From: Formicarius rufipectus
Taxonomy: Eukaryota > Chordata > Aves > Passeriformes > Formicariidae
NCBI GenBank assembly: GCA_013399695.1
Contig: VXAU01001761.1
Span: 248,001-312,000, forward strand
Direction: 5' to 3'
DNA length: 64,000 bases
Shown piece by piece: positions 50,753 to 63,925 of this stretch. Under the pieces are notes generated by a model. The model was not told the DNA's origin, made no database searches, and saw only the letters and a program-made list of their open reading frames with translations. The position numbers were made by a program, and so were the translations under genes. Each line of letters begins with the position of its first letter. Position 1 is the first letter of the stretch.

Positions 50753-53700
50753 TAAAAATATTATTCCACCTGGATTGGTATTCAGTCGAAAATAAAAGCC
50801 TCTAAGGCTGTTCATTAAAAAAAGCAAGGAACTTATTAGACAATGCTAATTCCTGGGAACAGACAGTGCTTCTGATGACTCAGAGATGCTCAACTCAGTG
50901 TTGCCAAGGCCTAATGAGCATTTCTTAGATCATAGTGCAGCCTGGAGTCGGGGGGATGCACCTCACAGAGGTCACCATGTGGTCAAGAAACTTATTCTAG
51001 GTTAAATGGCCTTAGGAAAGCAATACACTTTACTGACTTGTTTTTTATGTCTTGTATAGTTTAATTGTCACTGAGGCAGCCAGAGTAGCATCTTCAGTTT
51101 TGAGGCTCCTCTCTTTGCTACAGAGCCCCTATAATGTAAGGATGGAGTGCTGAGGGACGGTTCCTGTCCAAAAGGACCTGTAATTCATCATCCAAATTGG
51201 TTGTTAAACTGGACATTCAGAAAGAAAAACTGACTTGAAAACTTAGAATTAATTTTAAAGTGTTAAAAGTGCCTTGACCATGTGGCAATAAATAGATAAG
51301 CCATACAAGAAAAATCTTCCAGGGTTGTAGTGCTCAGTCTTACCTCTAGCACATACAGGCTATAAGGCTTTTTATACACTGCCTGGCATGGTTGCTAACT
51401 GGTCACAGTCTGCTTGCTCACTAAAGCCTATATTCAAGTAATGCTTTCAGCTCCAGTTTTGTCCCCCAGAATACTGAATTCTGAAGTGTCCTTAGTAAGT
51501 CTGCATTGAGATTGACAGATGTGCAGTGCTGAGCAAGGTACATGGCTGCTTGGTCCTTTGCAGACACATCTGTGCCCATCTCCCTTCACATACAGTCAGA
51601 TGAACGTCAGCCATCCCTTGCCTGTAAGGCAAGCACTAACAGTAAAATCTGCAGAGAAACAGCCCCAAACTAATGAAGCTTTGAGGTTTTTGGACCAGCA
51701 CTTGCTTACAACCAGCTGGCTTGAGGCAGGCATAGGTCTGACTGCAAAAAGTTGTGCAGATGTAGCATACCCTGCAGTCTGACCAAGTTCAAAACTTGCT
51801 CCAGTTACAGCTCAGCACTAGTTTGGAGGGCTGCATGCTGGAAGCTGTTTGTTGTTACTCAAGTTCTACAGTAATTTGCTGTATAGAGCAATACCTTGTG
51901 CATGGAGATGCCTTGGGTCTTTTATTGTCTTAGCTCTGATTTTTTGAGAGAATGCAAACAAGCCTTGTGCTGCAGTTTCTTCTCTCACCACAATTATGGC
52001 AGGTACCTGCCTCTCACAGAACACCCTGAGAGCAGCCAGTGGGAAGGATAGCATAGGTGGATAATGGGAAGTTTAATTGAGTTTTATCTATAAAGTGTTC
52101 TGTCATCCTGTGATAAAGGATGTTGACTGCAAGTTATTATTAAAATATTATTAATTTATATGTCGAATTAATGCATTAAATATTAATTATTATTTCTAAT
52201 TAAAATAATATTTTTTCTCATATTTAACACTCAGTGTTATTCTCTTTTCCAGTAGTATTACCAACCAAGTACTGAAGGGTGGAAGTTTTCCTCTCCAGAA
52301 GCTGCTGCAGTGTTACTGGGTGGAGAAGTGGAGGCTTCATGCCATGCCAGATTACGTAAAGCGGTGTTAGAGTTGGACTGCTGTCATCCATGCTGATTTC
52401 AAACACAGAGCTGCCACTGGCACATTCATAGTTTGTGCCAAGAGACCAGTCTGAGTTAGTAATCACTATATTTGTCTGGTGCTTCAGACTGGATGTTCAA
52501 ATGCTTCAGTCCATACATCATTTGGGTGACACAGTGTTTGAGGTGACTGGCCAGAGGACCTTGCTGACTTGTAGAGCCACAGTTCTGAGAATCAGACTCC
52601 CAAAACTTTATCTTACACAGTTCAGTATGAGTAACTCATCTAGGAGCCTTTGTCCAGTGGGACTCCAGACACTGACATTCAGCAGTGCAGAGTGCTGTCT
52701 GCTGGATAACAGCCACCTCTGGATGAGTCTTCAGAAGGAAAAGCTGCAGGAATGCCATTTCTCATCAGCTGGTGTCACTGCTTGGAGCCAGATGTTCACA
52801 GCTGGGTGTGGTAGTACAAAATGGTCTAGGAAAGAAAGAAGAAAATGTTTAATAGGAAACATTAACATTCTGGCTAAGCTATGGGCAAATTCAGCAATCC
52901 CTTGTTTACAACAATAACTACTGGAAGCTGCAGAAATAGATCTCTGACATTTTAAAGTAGTATGTTGACTCTGTTTGATCAGACAGGAGATAATGTCATG
53001 TGCTCATTTTACCATAAACACTCCTAATAAAGACTCAGCATTTCTGCTATTGGCAAGAAATAGAAGAACATAAAGTACCTTTTGCATATTTGAACACCGG
53101 GGTGTTTGGAAATATGCAGCTGTCTATAATTGTACTTTGTATTTCTTAAACATTCTTCAAAGTAAATGTCTTGATTTATGAATGTGTGATAAACTGATTA
53201 CTGGAAATCTCAGAAGTAAGACAATTTGCCTTTTCTGTTTCTTTCTAAAATAACCCAGCCTCTGGGAATGGGGAGTGTTTACGGTGAACAACGAGGACTA
53301 TATTAAAATAAAAAAAAATATAAATAAGGAAGTGCATAATGGCCTTTGGAAACACAGCATACAATGCACACACAGTTCTCCCATGTTTAGGAGGACAGAC
53401 TTTCCTTTTTTCTGTGAACATCTGAGCATCTCACACTGGCTAGTGAGTCACCTGAAGCAGGGTAGTTCTGGTAGGACCAGCTTGGAGAATGAGAAAGCAG
53501 TCCCTGAGAGTTAAGCACCTAAATAAGCACCAGGACAGGAGATGAAAGCAACCACAAAAGGTTGTGAGCACTGCTGCCTTCACTGCTGCTGCACAATGAT
53601 CCCCGGCACCTGCTTATTAAGTGAACATACAGCTCCCAATTAAAGACCCAAACTGGTTATTTAAATAAAAGAGAGCTGGGGCTTTGGAGTGGGATCCCAA

Positions 53701-53925
53701 ACAGGCACAGAGCCATTTTGCTAGCTGACAAAAAAGGCTGAGGCTAGCTGAATGACATGAGTCCAGATTTGGGCTAGAAACATTCAGACTCCTACACAAT
53801 CTTTATACTTCTGGAGTAAGGAGTCTAAGAATAGATATGCTTTGAAAAACAGAGCAGAGATGTTTCTCCCTTTTGGAAGAGAGCTGCTGTGGGACAGTGC
53901 TCCTTTTCATCATTATTTATTATTC
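50753..53925. other. Non-genic stretch
   Basis: No gene can be supported. The 160-codon frame at 52435-52917 has no domain and no intron-exon context. A nearly pure A/T block lies at 52135-52215 and is listed separately. Confidence 0.5.
52135..52215. repeat. A/T-rich block with ATTAAT/TAATTA repeats
   Basis: About 80 bases nearly free of G and C, built from ATTAAT, TTAATT and AATATT strings that are partly self-complementary. It contains several TAATTA-type cores, which homeodomain proteins can bind, but such cores are unavoidable in sequence of this composition. Confidence 0.8.
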
Positions 53926-54125
53926 AGCTCAGTGGTTAGTACACTCATTCAGGATGTGGGTGACCCAAGTTCAGTTTCCTTCCTCTGCCTGAGGGGCTGT
54001 AAACTCACATCTCATACTTCCTTGGAGAATGCCATAACCACCAGCCTATGGACTGTTCTTGGGGTGGTGGACATTCAGTTCATCCTCTTGAAGTGGTTCC
54101 TCTTTGCATCATATCCTTTTTCTCT
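53926..54125 (+). mobile_element. Old tRNA-like SINE-type hairpin repeat
   Basis: AGCTCAGTGGTTAGTACACT at 53926-53945 matches a tRNA D-arm/A-box with a 2-base insertion. About 40 bases later GACCCAAGTTCAGTTTCCTT resembles a decayed B-box (GGTTCRANTCC). After a CTCTGCCTGA loop the sequence turns back: AACTCACATCTCATACTTCC and GAGAATGCCATAACCAC are imperfect reverse complements of the first half. This fits an ancient tRNA-related repeat that I recall from turtle and crocodilian genomes, followed by its tail (TTGGGGTGG...TCCTCTTGAAGTGGTTCC). I cannot give a definite family name. Many substitutions have damaged the pol III boxes. The 104-codon frame across it (53842-54156) is incidental. Confidence 0.7.
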
Positions 54126-57100
54126 GTCTCAAGGAACAGTTAAGTACACCATGTGAAAAGGAGCAGCTTCAGCAGGAAAGCTTCACAGAGCCCTTCTTTT
54201 GTTTATTCAAATTTAGCTCACAGCCTAGAGTTGAGACCAGTTTCCCGAAAAGGGGGAGGTTTGAGTTTGGTTCCTCTGGGACTGAAAGATAGAATATATT
54301 TTCCATGTCATGTGTAAATGCTATGATCCCTTAGCCATAAAGGATAAGAGTGTAGATGTACAAAGGAGAACCCCTTTGGGGGATCGATCTCTAAACGACT
54401 TTTCAGTGTAGAACAATTTGTTGTCAGAATCCCAGTTGGAAAGCTGTCCAAATGTAGAGGTATGAATGTATTTCAAGAAGCAATTTACCATATGTAAAGG
54501 CACACATTTTAGTCCTGCTATCTAGGAAGATACTACTTCGAGACCAGCATTTTATAAATTAAAAATCACCATACTGGCTTAAACCAGAAATACACATATA
54601 TTCCCCCTATTGCTCTTCTATACAGATCTCTAGGTGGGAAGGATTGTATCATGACTTCTTAAAAAATCTTCCCCTATGTGACACTGATCCTACAGTACTT
54701 AGGAAAAAACATTTCTAAGTGCCAAGTATGAGGCAGAGGAGGGGCAGACTCCGATTCCAGGTACTATTATGGCAGCCTGGATAAGAGAATGTCAGTGTGG
54801 ATATCCTGGGTTAATTGGTACAGCAGAACAAATGTCTATTCCAAGAAACAAAAATCGAAAGAATTTTGACAATAAAGTACTTGCTGGCTGGGATAAATCC
54901 AGGGCCCACACTGGTGTTGACTCAGCTTTAGCACTGATTTGAGGAAGTGAAAACTCAACGCTTCCTAAGTCTGTGGTCACACTGCTGCTCCTCAGGGATG
55001 AGAGCACAGCCCAGCACTGGCAAGTGTGTGTGTGCGGGGCAGTCAAGAGCCCCAGTCTCTGTTTGCTGCTTTATAGAGGCCAGGAAGACGCTGCAAACGA
55101 GGATTTGCAGCACCAGGAAAGAGCCTGTTGGGGTCCTAGTGGCATCTCTCCGGAGCTCAGTTCAGAGTTTAGAAAATCGAAGACCGTAATCTGCACTTTA
55201 CCTGCTGCCTGCACTCGGCATGAATGAGTCCCCATTTCCAAGGAGCACTGTTCCTCCAACTGCATGAAAGCGTCCCTGTGTCTGGGAAGCCATGCGTGGA
55301 TCAGACACAGTCCACTTGAAAGTCAGATAACTTTTCTTACAACCCTGAGCAATTACACTAAATTGCTCTATCTCAATCATACCTGCTGCTCTTAAACTAC
55401 CCAGTTACAAGGCTTACAGGAGATGGATTTTTTTATCATGTAAACAAATGGAGTAGACAGTATTGTGTGTCAGAGAGATTGGGCTGCTTCATTGTGTTTA
55501 AATACTGTTTCCTCAGATAGCTTTCAGAGTTATCTGCAGACTGTCCTTAAAATGCGGGACATCTAATTGATAACTGATGCTCAGAGTAGTTAATGCTGGT
55601 TGAAGTGATGTTCTAATGAACCAGGATGCAGTTGATAAGCTGCTGGACAACTTTCCTAGCTTGTTAAAACACCAATAAATAGTGTATCCTTTGTTGCAGC
55701 CTAAAGGGGCTGACTTCTTAGGGTAGCTGAGAAAAAGCCAAATGCAATCTAATCCAGGCCCTGATCTATATCTTATGTGAAAGTTTGAAGGTCTCTGATT
55801 ATCATAATTTGATAAGGGTTCACATACTGTGAATTTATAGGCCTGTTGTTCCCACCATATTTATAACCTCATCAAGGTAGGGTTACTTTTTTTCTTTTTC
55901 TCGCTTCATGAAGAAGTCTCTAGGGGATCATTTCCAAGCAATTGAATTTAGTTACTTCATACAATGGCAGGTGAAATTAGTGCAAAGTAACAGGAGCTAG
56001 ATTAATGTGATTTCAGGAAATAATCCATAAAAATCTTATGAGGCCTTTAGCAGGTTGTAAATTGGATTTTAGGCACAGGGAGAGAGAAAGAAAGCTAAAA
56101 ATCCTGAGCAAAATAATCAGTCAGTAATGAGGAGTGCTAACATTTTAACACTTTATGCTGAAATAAAACACCAGAGAAAAAACCATAAAATTGACTAACA
56201 GTGACTTTTTAAATTAGATGAATGATTAAAATTGTGATTATAAATGTAAATAAATGCCTTGTTTTCTCACCAAACAATTAATCCATTTATCATCTAAGAG
56301 CAGCTAAACAATTTAAAAAAAAAAAAAAGATGGAAAGAAAAGAAAAATATGTCTCAAACAGTTGCCTATCCTATTCCTGCAATAGGGAACTGATTTTTTC
56401 ATACCCTAGTCATGAATTGTCACCATGTATTGCCAAAGCTATATGAATGGGGAGCAACAGGGCTGGTGCATTGAGTTTGAGGACTGACTAGCCTGTCCTC
56501 TTGAAAAGGACTTGTTTTCAAGTATTTTTCACATTTTCTGTAACCCTTTCAGTCCTTCTTTCACTGGAAATAAGAAATAAAGGTTTGAAAAATCAATCTT
56601 GTTTTAGCTGCTTTAGGGCTAAGTCAGGAAAGAACAAGAAGTATCTGGATCAGCTTGGGACTTTGTTCAAAGCTCATCCTTTCTGATATAGTCCAGACAG
56701 CTTTCTTATCTAGAAAAATTCCTCTATATCTTACTGAAAGAGTGTCACTAGTGAAGTATGAGAGTGCATGGTTGAATTTCTCCCTCTCAGCACAGGCATT
56801 TAGTAAAAGAAAGATCTTGCTCTATAATGTGTGTTGCTTCTCCAAGCAGGGACAGGACAGATCCCTGTCCAACAGTCACAGCATGTACAGGAACACAAAG
56901 AGAGAAGGAGCTCTTCAGCTATGCTTTCATTAGCAAATTAGACAGACCATGGGCTGCTGGCCAATTTTTGTGTCATGCATGCACTTATATGCCTAAATCA
57001 CCTTTCTTCTTCCTAAAAAGTCCGGTCTTCCTCCTTAGGGTTGATACCTGACCTGTGCTGTCTCCTAACAACATGCTGGTATCAGATAGTTATAGTGATA

Positions 57101-59639
57101 GCTGATACAGGCCAAAACTGTGTTGGGGTACACGTGAACAGTGATGGTGCTCTTGAACCAGAGTTCTGGGAGCTCTTATTTTGCTGCCATAAATGAATAA
57201 TGTAACTAATCTGTACTGATTGTAAATTTCCAAAGTGAGCTGTCTAAGGCTTAGCACTTCACTGTACAGTTCTTTTATACAAAACTACTTATTTGTAGAT
57301 GGTGATGGATCTCTTCCATAGATAGGTGACTGAAGAAGATGAGAAGAGCTACCTTTTCTTTCCTTTGATTACACAGAAAGTCAATATGCCTAACTTAGTT
57401 TTAGATATCTAGCATTAGATGTCTCCCATTGCAGGATATGAACCCCATTGTATCTGTCCTGAATATTCTGAATGAGGAATATTATTCTTGAGGATCTTGA
57501 GGATCAAGGACGTAGAAAACACCACTCAGTCAGAGCTGAGCCACAAAATCAACATCTTCTTGACAAACTCTATATCCCTGCCAACCAGTGGAACATTACA
57601 CTGGGGACCAGTTGGAGGGTCCCTGCTGATTGTAAGGGCCTGTTGAAGACCAGAAGGGGATTTGGATGCATGGAAGAAAGAAAGCAGACACAAACAGACT
57701 ATGATTCGACTAAACTGAACCTTGGAAGGAGACACAAGTGAAATATGTCCAAAAAGTTGACTTCTGTGAGAAGATAACAAAATATCCCAAAAGATTAAGG
57801 AAGAAAGGATATGGCAAGCTTGACTGGCAAGATGGGTAGCCATATTTTTCTGGGTCATGAGAATTTGGGACACAAAGCTGAAAACATTAAGACCAGCACC
57901 GCGCTCTCATCTGGGTCTTCCATTTCTCATTTTATTTCAGAACTGCTAGCTGTTCACATGACTTTTCTTGTGAGGTAGGATTTTAGCTTTCAGAAAAGCT
58001 GTTTAACTGCAAAAAGTAAGAGAATGATAATTAAATTTTCCAGTTTATATTTGATCTAATTGCGTGAGTTGGCTATAATGTGAAATGGAAGACATTTAGA
58101 CATTTCCAGAAGAAAAAATGAAACTTTGATATTAATTTAAAATTTTAAAAAACAAGCTCTGAAGAATTTTGGGGTCATTGTTATTTTGAGGAAAGAATAA
58201 AAAAGTATTTACAGGAGATGGTTTAGTTATTTTTTTTTTTTTTTTAAGAATAAAACAGGTAGAGAATGTAATTTGCAAATAAAAGAAACTGTGCAAGAAC
58301 ACTGGAGCTAAAAGTCCATAAGTTATTTTATCTGGCATATTTTGTACTGCCCTTATTTTCCAAGGGGAGAAAGAGTAACGCAGCTCTTCCTTTCATTTGT
58401 ACCACTCCAGTGAGGAACGTTAAACTGTGGACTTTTGCCGAATAACACACATTTTGAACTAGGCAGACAGATTGCATGGGCAGAGCACTTCTGTCCATGT
58501 AGTTTATATGAGACTGGAATTTATTAGCACAGTGTTTTTAAAGTGCAATAAAACACAGCACTCAGATCTCTCAGGGGATCTGTATTATGTAGAGTGTTGC
58601 GACTTAAAAAGAAGTGCTGTCATATTGTGCTGTACCACCCAACTTGCAAGAAAAACCACGTTGAGGTACTTAAAGGAAGTACTTTGGTATCTGGAGGACA
58701 GTCTCTGTTCCCCAGCAGACCAAACCTGCAGCAAGGCTGAGTGATCTTCCTCAGAATAAAATAGGAGAGCAACACACATACCTGAAAAGCTGGACATTTC
58801 CCAGCCAGGTAGAGAATGTCCTCTTCTCAAAGAGTACAGGGGAGAAGGAAATAATACAGGTAAACCTCTCTCTGCTGGCAGCACTTCAGCTGGTGGATCT
58901 ATACAATGAAGGTGAACTGTCCTGAGTTTCCTTTTCAGCTCAGGGGTTTATTATCTGAGTGGCTTGTCCCAGTGCACTGCTAGATGTCCTGCTAGAAGCT
59001 GTATCCCACTCCTGGCTTCTCAGTCAATCTGTGGGGCCCTGTGACAAACTGGTGGCACATTCCTCCTTTTCTCTGCATAAGGAATAAAATCTCTTTGGAT
59101 TAACTGCCCATGTGCAAAAACACAGTTGTGCCTTTGAGCCACTTTAGATTACAGTGTTATTGCACCTGCTGGAATGACATTCATGAGATAGAGAATTGTT
59201 TAGGAGGTGCACAGTTTATCTGCCCTGAATAAACAGGATCTGTACTCAGGACTGATCTTCCAAAGTGTTGTAGTGACTCTGCCTTCCATTCTACATTTCT
59301 GGTTTTAGCTTTACCTGAAGTAAACTATTATTAAGAAAGGGAAAGTTGGGTTTGCAGAATACTGGTCTAAAGAATTTCAATGAGTATAAAAAATAGTGAT
59401 GCTTTTTGGAGAAAATCTATTTTTGAGCTAGTTCTTGCACTGTAATTGCCCTGAAATAGGTAGAACTTACTGCTGTTGCATATTCTGTTTGAAGATCAAA
59501 AATTATTTTTGGTCAAAGGTAAACCAGTTTTTTTCCTTTTTCCTTTATAAATATAGACGTGGTTAGTTGAAATGTTTCTCTCTGTGAAGATGGAATAGTT
59601 TCATTTTTTACAGTTATGCTACTGTAACATTCTAATATA
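54126..59639. other. Non-genic stretch
   Basis: No supportable gene. Runs of A (56315-56328) and T (58230-58245) are present. Frames at 54947-55227 and the opposite-strand pair at 57472-57741 and 57526-57873 overlap one another; the latter region is discussed as a finding. A CTTGAGGAT duplication lies at about 57488-57505. Confidence 0.5.
58230..58245. repeat. Poly-T tract
   Basis: Sixteen T residues, within a longer AT-rich part. The reverse frame 58132-58338 contains a Lys run from this tract and is not a gene. Confidence 0.95.
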
Positions 59640-59706
59640 AATACATGCATACATATGTGTGTGTGAATATATATATATTTACACATATATATATGTATAT
59701 GTGTAT
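59640..59706. repeat. (TA)/(TG)/(CA) alternating purine-pyrimidine repeat
   Basis: A 65-base stretch of alternating ATAC, GTGT and ATATAT units with partly palindromic organisation (ACACATATATATATGTATAT then GTGTAT). Such sequence can extrude cruciforms or adopt Z-DNA under supercoiling. Confidence 0.9.
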
Positions 59707-62700
59707 TAGTGGCTGACCTTGATGAAATGAAGATGCAGCCAAGAGATTATTCAGATTTGCTTTGCTTCAGTTGTGTCTGCCTGGGTAGTTTTGGCTTTAC
59801 TTTTTGATAAAGATGCTAAAGAAACAAGATAATGGCTTATTTTCTTATTAAAGTTGTAGTAGAAGAAATGAACTTTCTTTTCATTTACCTCCTCCCTGAG
59901 AAACTGAATATTACTATATAAAGTTCTCAGCAGGAAATTGTTTATAAAACTCTGTCCTGGACCCTGGTTTTTATTTGTTAAGGAACCCTGGAGTTTTCAC
60001 TTGACTTTAGATCTGTCTCACTTCCTACCCTTCCTCTCCCTCACCTATTTTACTGAGTTCTCCAAGTGGAGAATATTTGCCAGCATGCAGTGCATATCCA
60101 GAACATATTATAGTCTTAATTAGTGTGTTCTTGCATTTTCCTTTGGCAAATATCTGTCAGAAAAAAGGCACAGGTTTTCCTTCATTGGTGACTATATGAT
60201 TGTTTTTGTGTCATTACATGCTGTGACTCACGATCCTTGACAAATTTAGCTGTGGCAACGGAAGCGAAGGAATGCATACGTGCCTACATAAGTTCATCCT
60301 CTGAAACTTTTGAGCTCTAATAGTTGAAGTCACTGGAGATTAAGGAATCCAATGCTTTTAGTGATGGCCTAAGTTAAAGAGTGGATTTACTGTAGTGGAA
60401 TTCCAGAAATCCCTCTTTTGGAAATATTAGTATTAGGATTCTTGTTTTGTTGCACGCATGGACGAATGAGCCAGTAGTTTTTCTGTGCGTACATCCCTGT
60501 GTGTCTTGGAGAGCAGAGAACATCAAAGAAAACAAAGTATTTTATATAAATTCCTTCTTCTATCTCTGTCAGCTCCAGAAGATTAAGAGCGTAAGAGGTA
60601 TGAGGATGTCCACTACACTGCAAGCCCAATCATCCAGTCATGCTGTTGTCAGTCTTCAAACTTCTATGCAATGTCAAGTGCTGGCCCTCATAAGATACTG
60701 TGTATGAAGGGCAATGACTACATAATTTTTATCTTCTTAAATTCCTCTTAATTGTCCCTACTGGGATAGAGCGGCCAAATAAAATGAATAACGTGGTATA
60801 GTGACCACACACCAATATTTTTGTGCTCAGTTGAACTCCGTTAGATATTTTAACTGTCATTGATGTATGAACATGTTATATAATAACACCTGCTCAAGGA
60901 TGAATGAGTAGGTCTCAATTGTTTCAATGTTATATTAATATATTTGGAAAGTAATTATATATTCAGAATGGAAACACATAGAATAACCATAAAGATTAAA
61001 AATTAAGATGTAAACATGTTGGGAAGCAAAAATAAAGATAAGAATTCAGTGTAATACAAACATATCCATAAGGAAGTGAAATCTTATGTGAAGCATCAGG
61101 AAACCTTAATAGTATGTGGCTTTACCAGCTGTTCCTTTAATTACAACATGGGGTGTAACACACATTAATGGTAAGGTTTTAACATCTAACCAGAAAAGTA
61201 GAGAACACTATGGATGTGACTATATTTATACAGAATCAAAAATGAAATTGTCTCAAACTTATTTAATCTTCCCTTCTTTGCCAACAGCAACAATAACAGA
61301 AAATCATCTGTGTCCTGAGGTTAAAGACTCAGTCTTTCAGCCTGAAATGTGAATATTTTGGCAGTGCAGAAAGTCTATTAAAGGAGAAGTTGTGTTTGAG
61401 ATTGTTTTGGAACCAGAGCTATTTGGAGCTCTATTAGGCCCCATTATAATGGAGCAGTGTGGGCAGATGTTCAAAAGCAACAAGGTTGCCACATCTTACC
61501 AGGGTATTGCTCATCAGCTGTGCAATGATAACTGGCTGATTGCACAAACTTACCCTCCCTGGTTGTAAAGTAAAACATATTAGCTTAAATAATGACTCAT
61601 TAAACCAAAGTAACTCATGGCCTTTGTTTGTATGCCCATAATCACAGACTGCACTGGAGTCGAAATTTCAGTGCCAGGTACCATTATGGGTAAGTTTTGA
61701 AGTGTAGTTGGAGTGATTTAGCACCCAAAGTCCCATTTTCAAGGGTGGCATGGGGGTTTCACTAGCTCAGAAGTTTAGCTCCCCCCTGTTTATGTCCCAC
61801 ACCATGTCTGAAGAGAGGATTATGTCTTTCTCAAGAGAGAACTCAAGCCACTCAGGCCAGGAGGAACGTGATGAGAAAAAGCCCTGAGGTTTCTTGCAGG
61901 GAAGGGAAGAAGTGGAGGAAATGACACAGAGGATCCTGACCAACTTGTGTGGTTGGTGAACTTTGTGGAAGGACCTGGGGAGTCTCCAGTTTCTCATTCA
62001 AGGGAGAAATTCACCCAACATTTCGCCTGCTTTGTTATACCACAGCTTTGGTTTCTAAATCATTCAGACACTTCGGAAAATGCTGTCCTAAATGTCCACT
62101 CCTACTCATTAAAATCAGTGGGTATCAAAGATTTTTGGTGGGAATGGCAGAGAGTGCCTTTACGAAGTTGCACTCCACTTGCTTGTGACATGAACAGAGC
62201 CTGTTGTGTGAATGTGGTGTTGTGTTCATTCCAGGACCATCTATTATTCTCTGGGTAACAGAAAATACCATTTATTTCCATTTATGCAGACCATAAATCA
62301 ACATGATATTAGCAGCATGTGATCTAATGCTGCTCAGTGTGCATCAGCATGAGAAGAACAAATCTGTTCAAAGTTTTGGAACACTTAAATGTCCCCTTTT
62401 CAGTCCCTTTTCCTCCTACCCATTGTTTCAAAACCATTTAAATAAGACCTTCTACAATCATTACAGGGTGGGCTTTTTCTCTATGGGGAAGAAGCAGCAT
62501 TGCTGGAAACTGTTCTCTTCTAGTTTGCAGGGGAGAAAACTTTTTAGCATCTTTCTGGTTTTCTATTATCAGAAGGACAAGCACGTTGCAAATCAACCTC
62601 CCAGATGTGGCCAAAAATGATGACATTTAAGAGCAAAGCACTGTGTCCAGATTCAAAGGTTTTCACTTATATCCTGGTTTTAATACTGTGAATCCATCTA

Positions 62701-63384
62701 TTACAAAAAAGGAGAGAATAATGTCTCGTCATTGGTGTCATTCATTGGTCACTAGCTGCTGTTGCTTAAACAGGCACATATTTGGATACCTGTGAGACAA
62801 AGGAGGCAAAATGTACACCCTGGTACTTGTAAGGTGGCTTAGTACCTGCTTCACATTGTATGTACCAGATGGCTCCAGTGAGAATTCTACTGCCATCCCA
62901 AAATTAGCAGGCTTTGTGGACTGCAGGATAATTTGCTCTTGATTTCTATGTATGAAATAGCACAGACTTTGGAAGGAAATTTACTTAGAAACTTGACTGA
63001 AGAATAAGAAGGTGCATAGTGCATGCCCAGAGGGCAAATGGGGAGGAAAGAACAACAGCATCTCGCAGGTTTCTGCACTGGTAGGGTATCATAGCATTAT
63101 GTAATTCTTTTGCCATGGCATGGTGAGGTAGAAGAGTGCTATCAACAGTTTGCAAATTGCTCTACACAGTGGAGGTTTTGTGAAACACTTAAGGGCTCAA
63201 AAAGACTCCAGCAGAAGGACTGAACTAAAAGTTCCTCAGGACAGCTTAATCACTTGATCATTCTTCATTTGGAGGGGATGGGTAATGTTACACACTTTTC
63301 TTGCAGCATCCATGTGCCTTACAAAACCGTTCTATCAAGTGAGCTTAAAAAAGTGTGGTTTTTTTGACTCCTTTCAGGTGGATG
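59707..63384. other. Non-genic stretch
   Basis: No gene can be supported. Frames at 60387-60629, 61116-61352, 61947-62258 and 62303-62620 are short, overlap in alternative frames and lack domains. Sequence is AT-rich at 60840-61060. Confidence 0.5.
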
Positions 63385-63469
63385 ATGGTACCAAAGAGAT
63401 ACTGGCCAAAGAGGTTGAGGGGTTGCCCTCACTGGGGATATTAAAACACCACCTAAGCACAGTTGTGCT
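63385..63469 (+). mobile_element. CR1 LINE 3' end, left part, interrupted by an LTR
   Basis: ACTGGCCAAAGAGGTTGAGG, then TTGCCCTCACTGGGGATATT and ACACCACCTAAGCACAG follow the avian CR1 3' consensus (CTGGAACAGGCTGCCCAGAGAGGTTGTGGAGTC...CTGGAGATATTCA... in broken form). The match stops at about 63469 and resumes at 63926, showing insertion of foreign DNA between. Confidence 0.75.
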
Positions 63470-63916
63470 TGATGGTGTTTTGGCCACTCCTCTTGATTGC
63501 CCTCTCTTTCTATCCCTCCTCCCTTCAGTAGGATGCAGAGCAGAATTGGGGCATAAAAGGTAAAGATCACAGGTTGAGATAAGAACAATTTACTGGAAAA
63601 AGAAATGAGACAAAACCCCCAAACACTTACAGCAACAATACTATTGACAACATGTATAAAAAAAAGAAACATTACTACTCATGGTAGAACACCCCAACAA
63701 TAGACAATACCTGACCACTACCTCTGCCATGCTACCTCCACAGCTCAGAACCAGGACCACCCCACTATTTCAGAAAGAACTCACTCTCCTTGAAAAGATT
63801 TCCTTCCCCTCACCACTAGTAATGATGTGAGGTGGTACAGAACACCCTCTTGGTCCTGGACATGGCCCCTCCTATCTACTTCAAAAATTAACCTTGTCTT
63901 GGCTGGAATAAGTACA
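63470..63916 (-). mobile_element. Degraded avian ERV solo LTR inserted in CR1, reverse strand
   Basis: On the reverse strand the element starts TGTACTTATTCCAGCCAAGA and continues with GGTTAATTTTTG, and ends ...GGCCAAAACACCATCA, a TG...CA frame. GTTGAGATAAGAACAATTTA on the plus strand (63572-63591) is the reverse of the AATAAACTGTTCTTATCTCAAC polyadenylation region of the same LTR type as at 27725-28312. No internal genes flank it. The target is the CR1 3' end, so the LTR is younger than that CR1 copy. I see no exact adjacent target-site duplication; TGTGC occurs near both junctions (63464-63468 and 63928-63932). Confidence 0.7.
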
Positions 63917-63925
63917 AATGCAAAA

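Noticed and set aside
52435..52917. 160-codon open frame
   Set aside because: No recognisable domain and no splice layout; length is within chance expectation for 64 kb.
53926..54000. Possible functional tRNA gene from the A-box-like start
   Set aside because: The B-box is decayed, no acceptor stem can be paired, and the sequence continues into an inverted copy, as in a SINE-type repeat.
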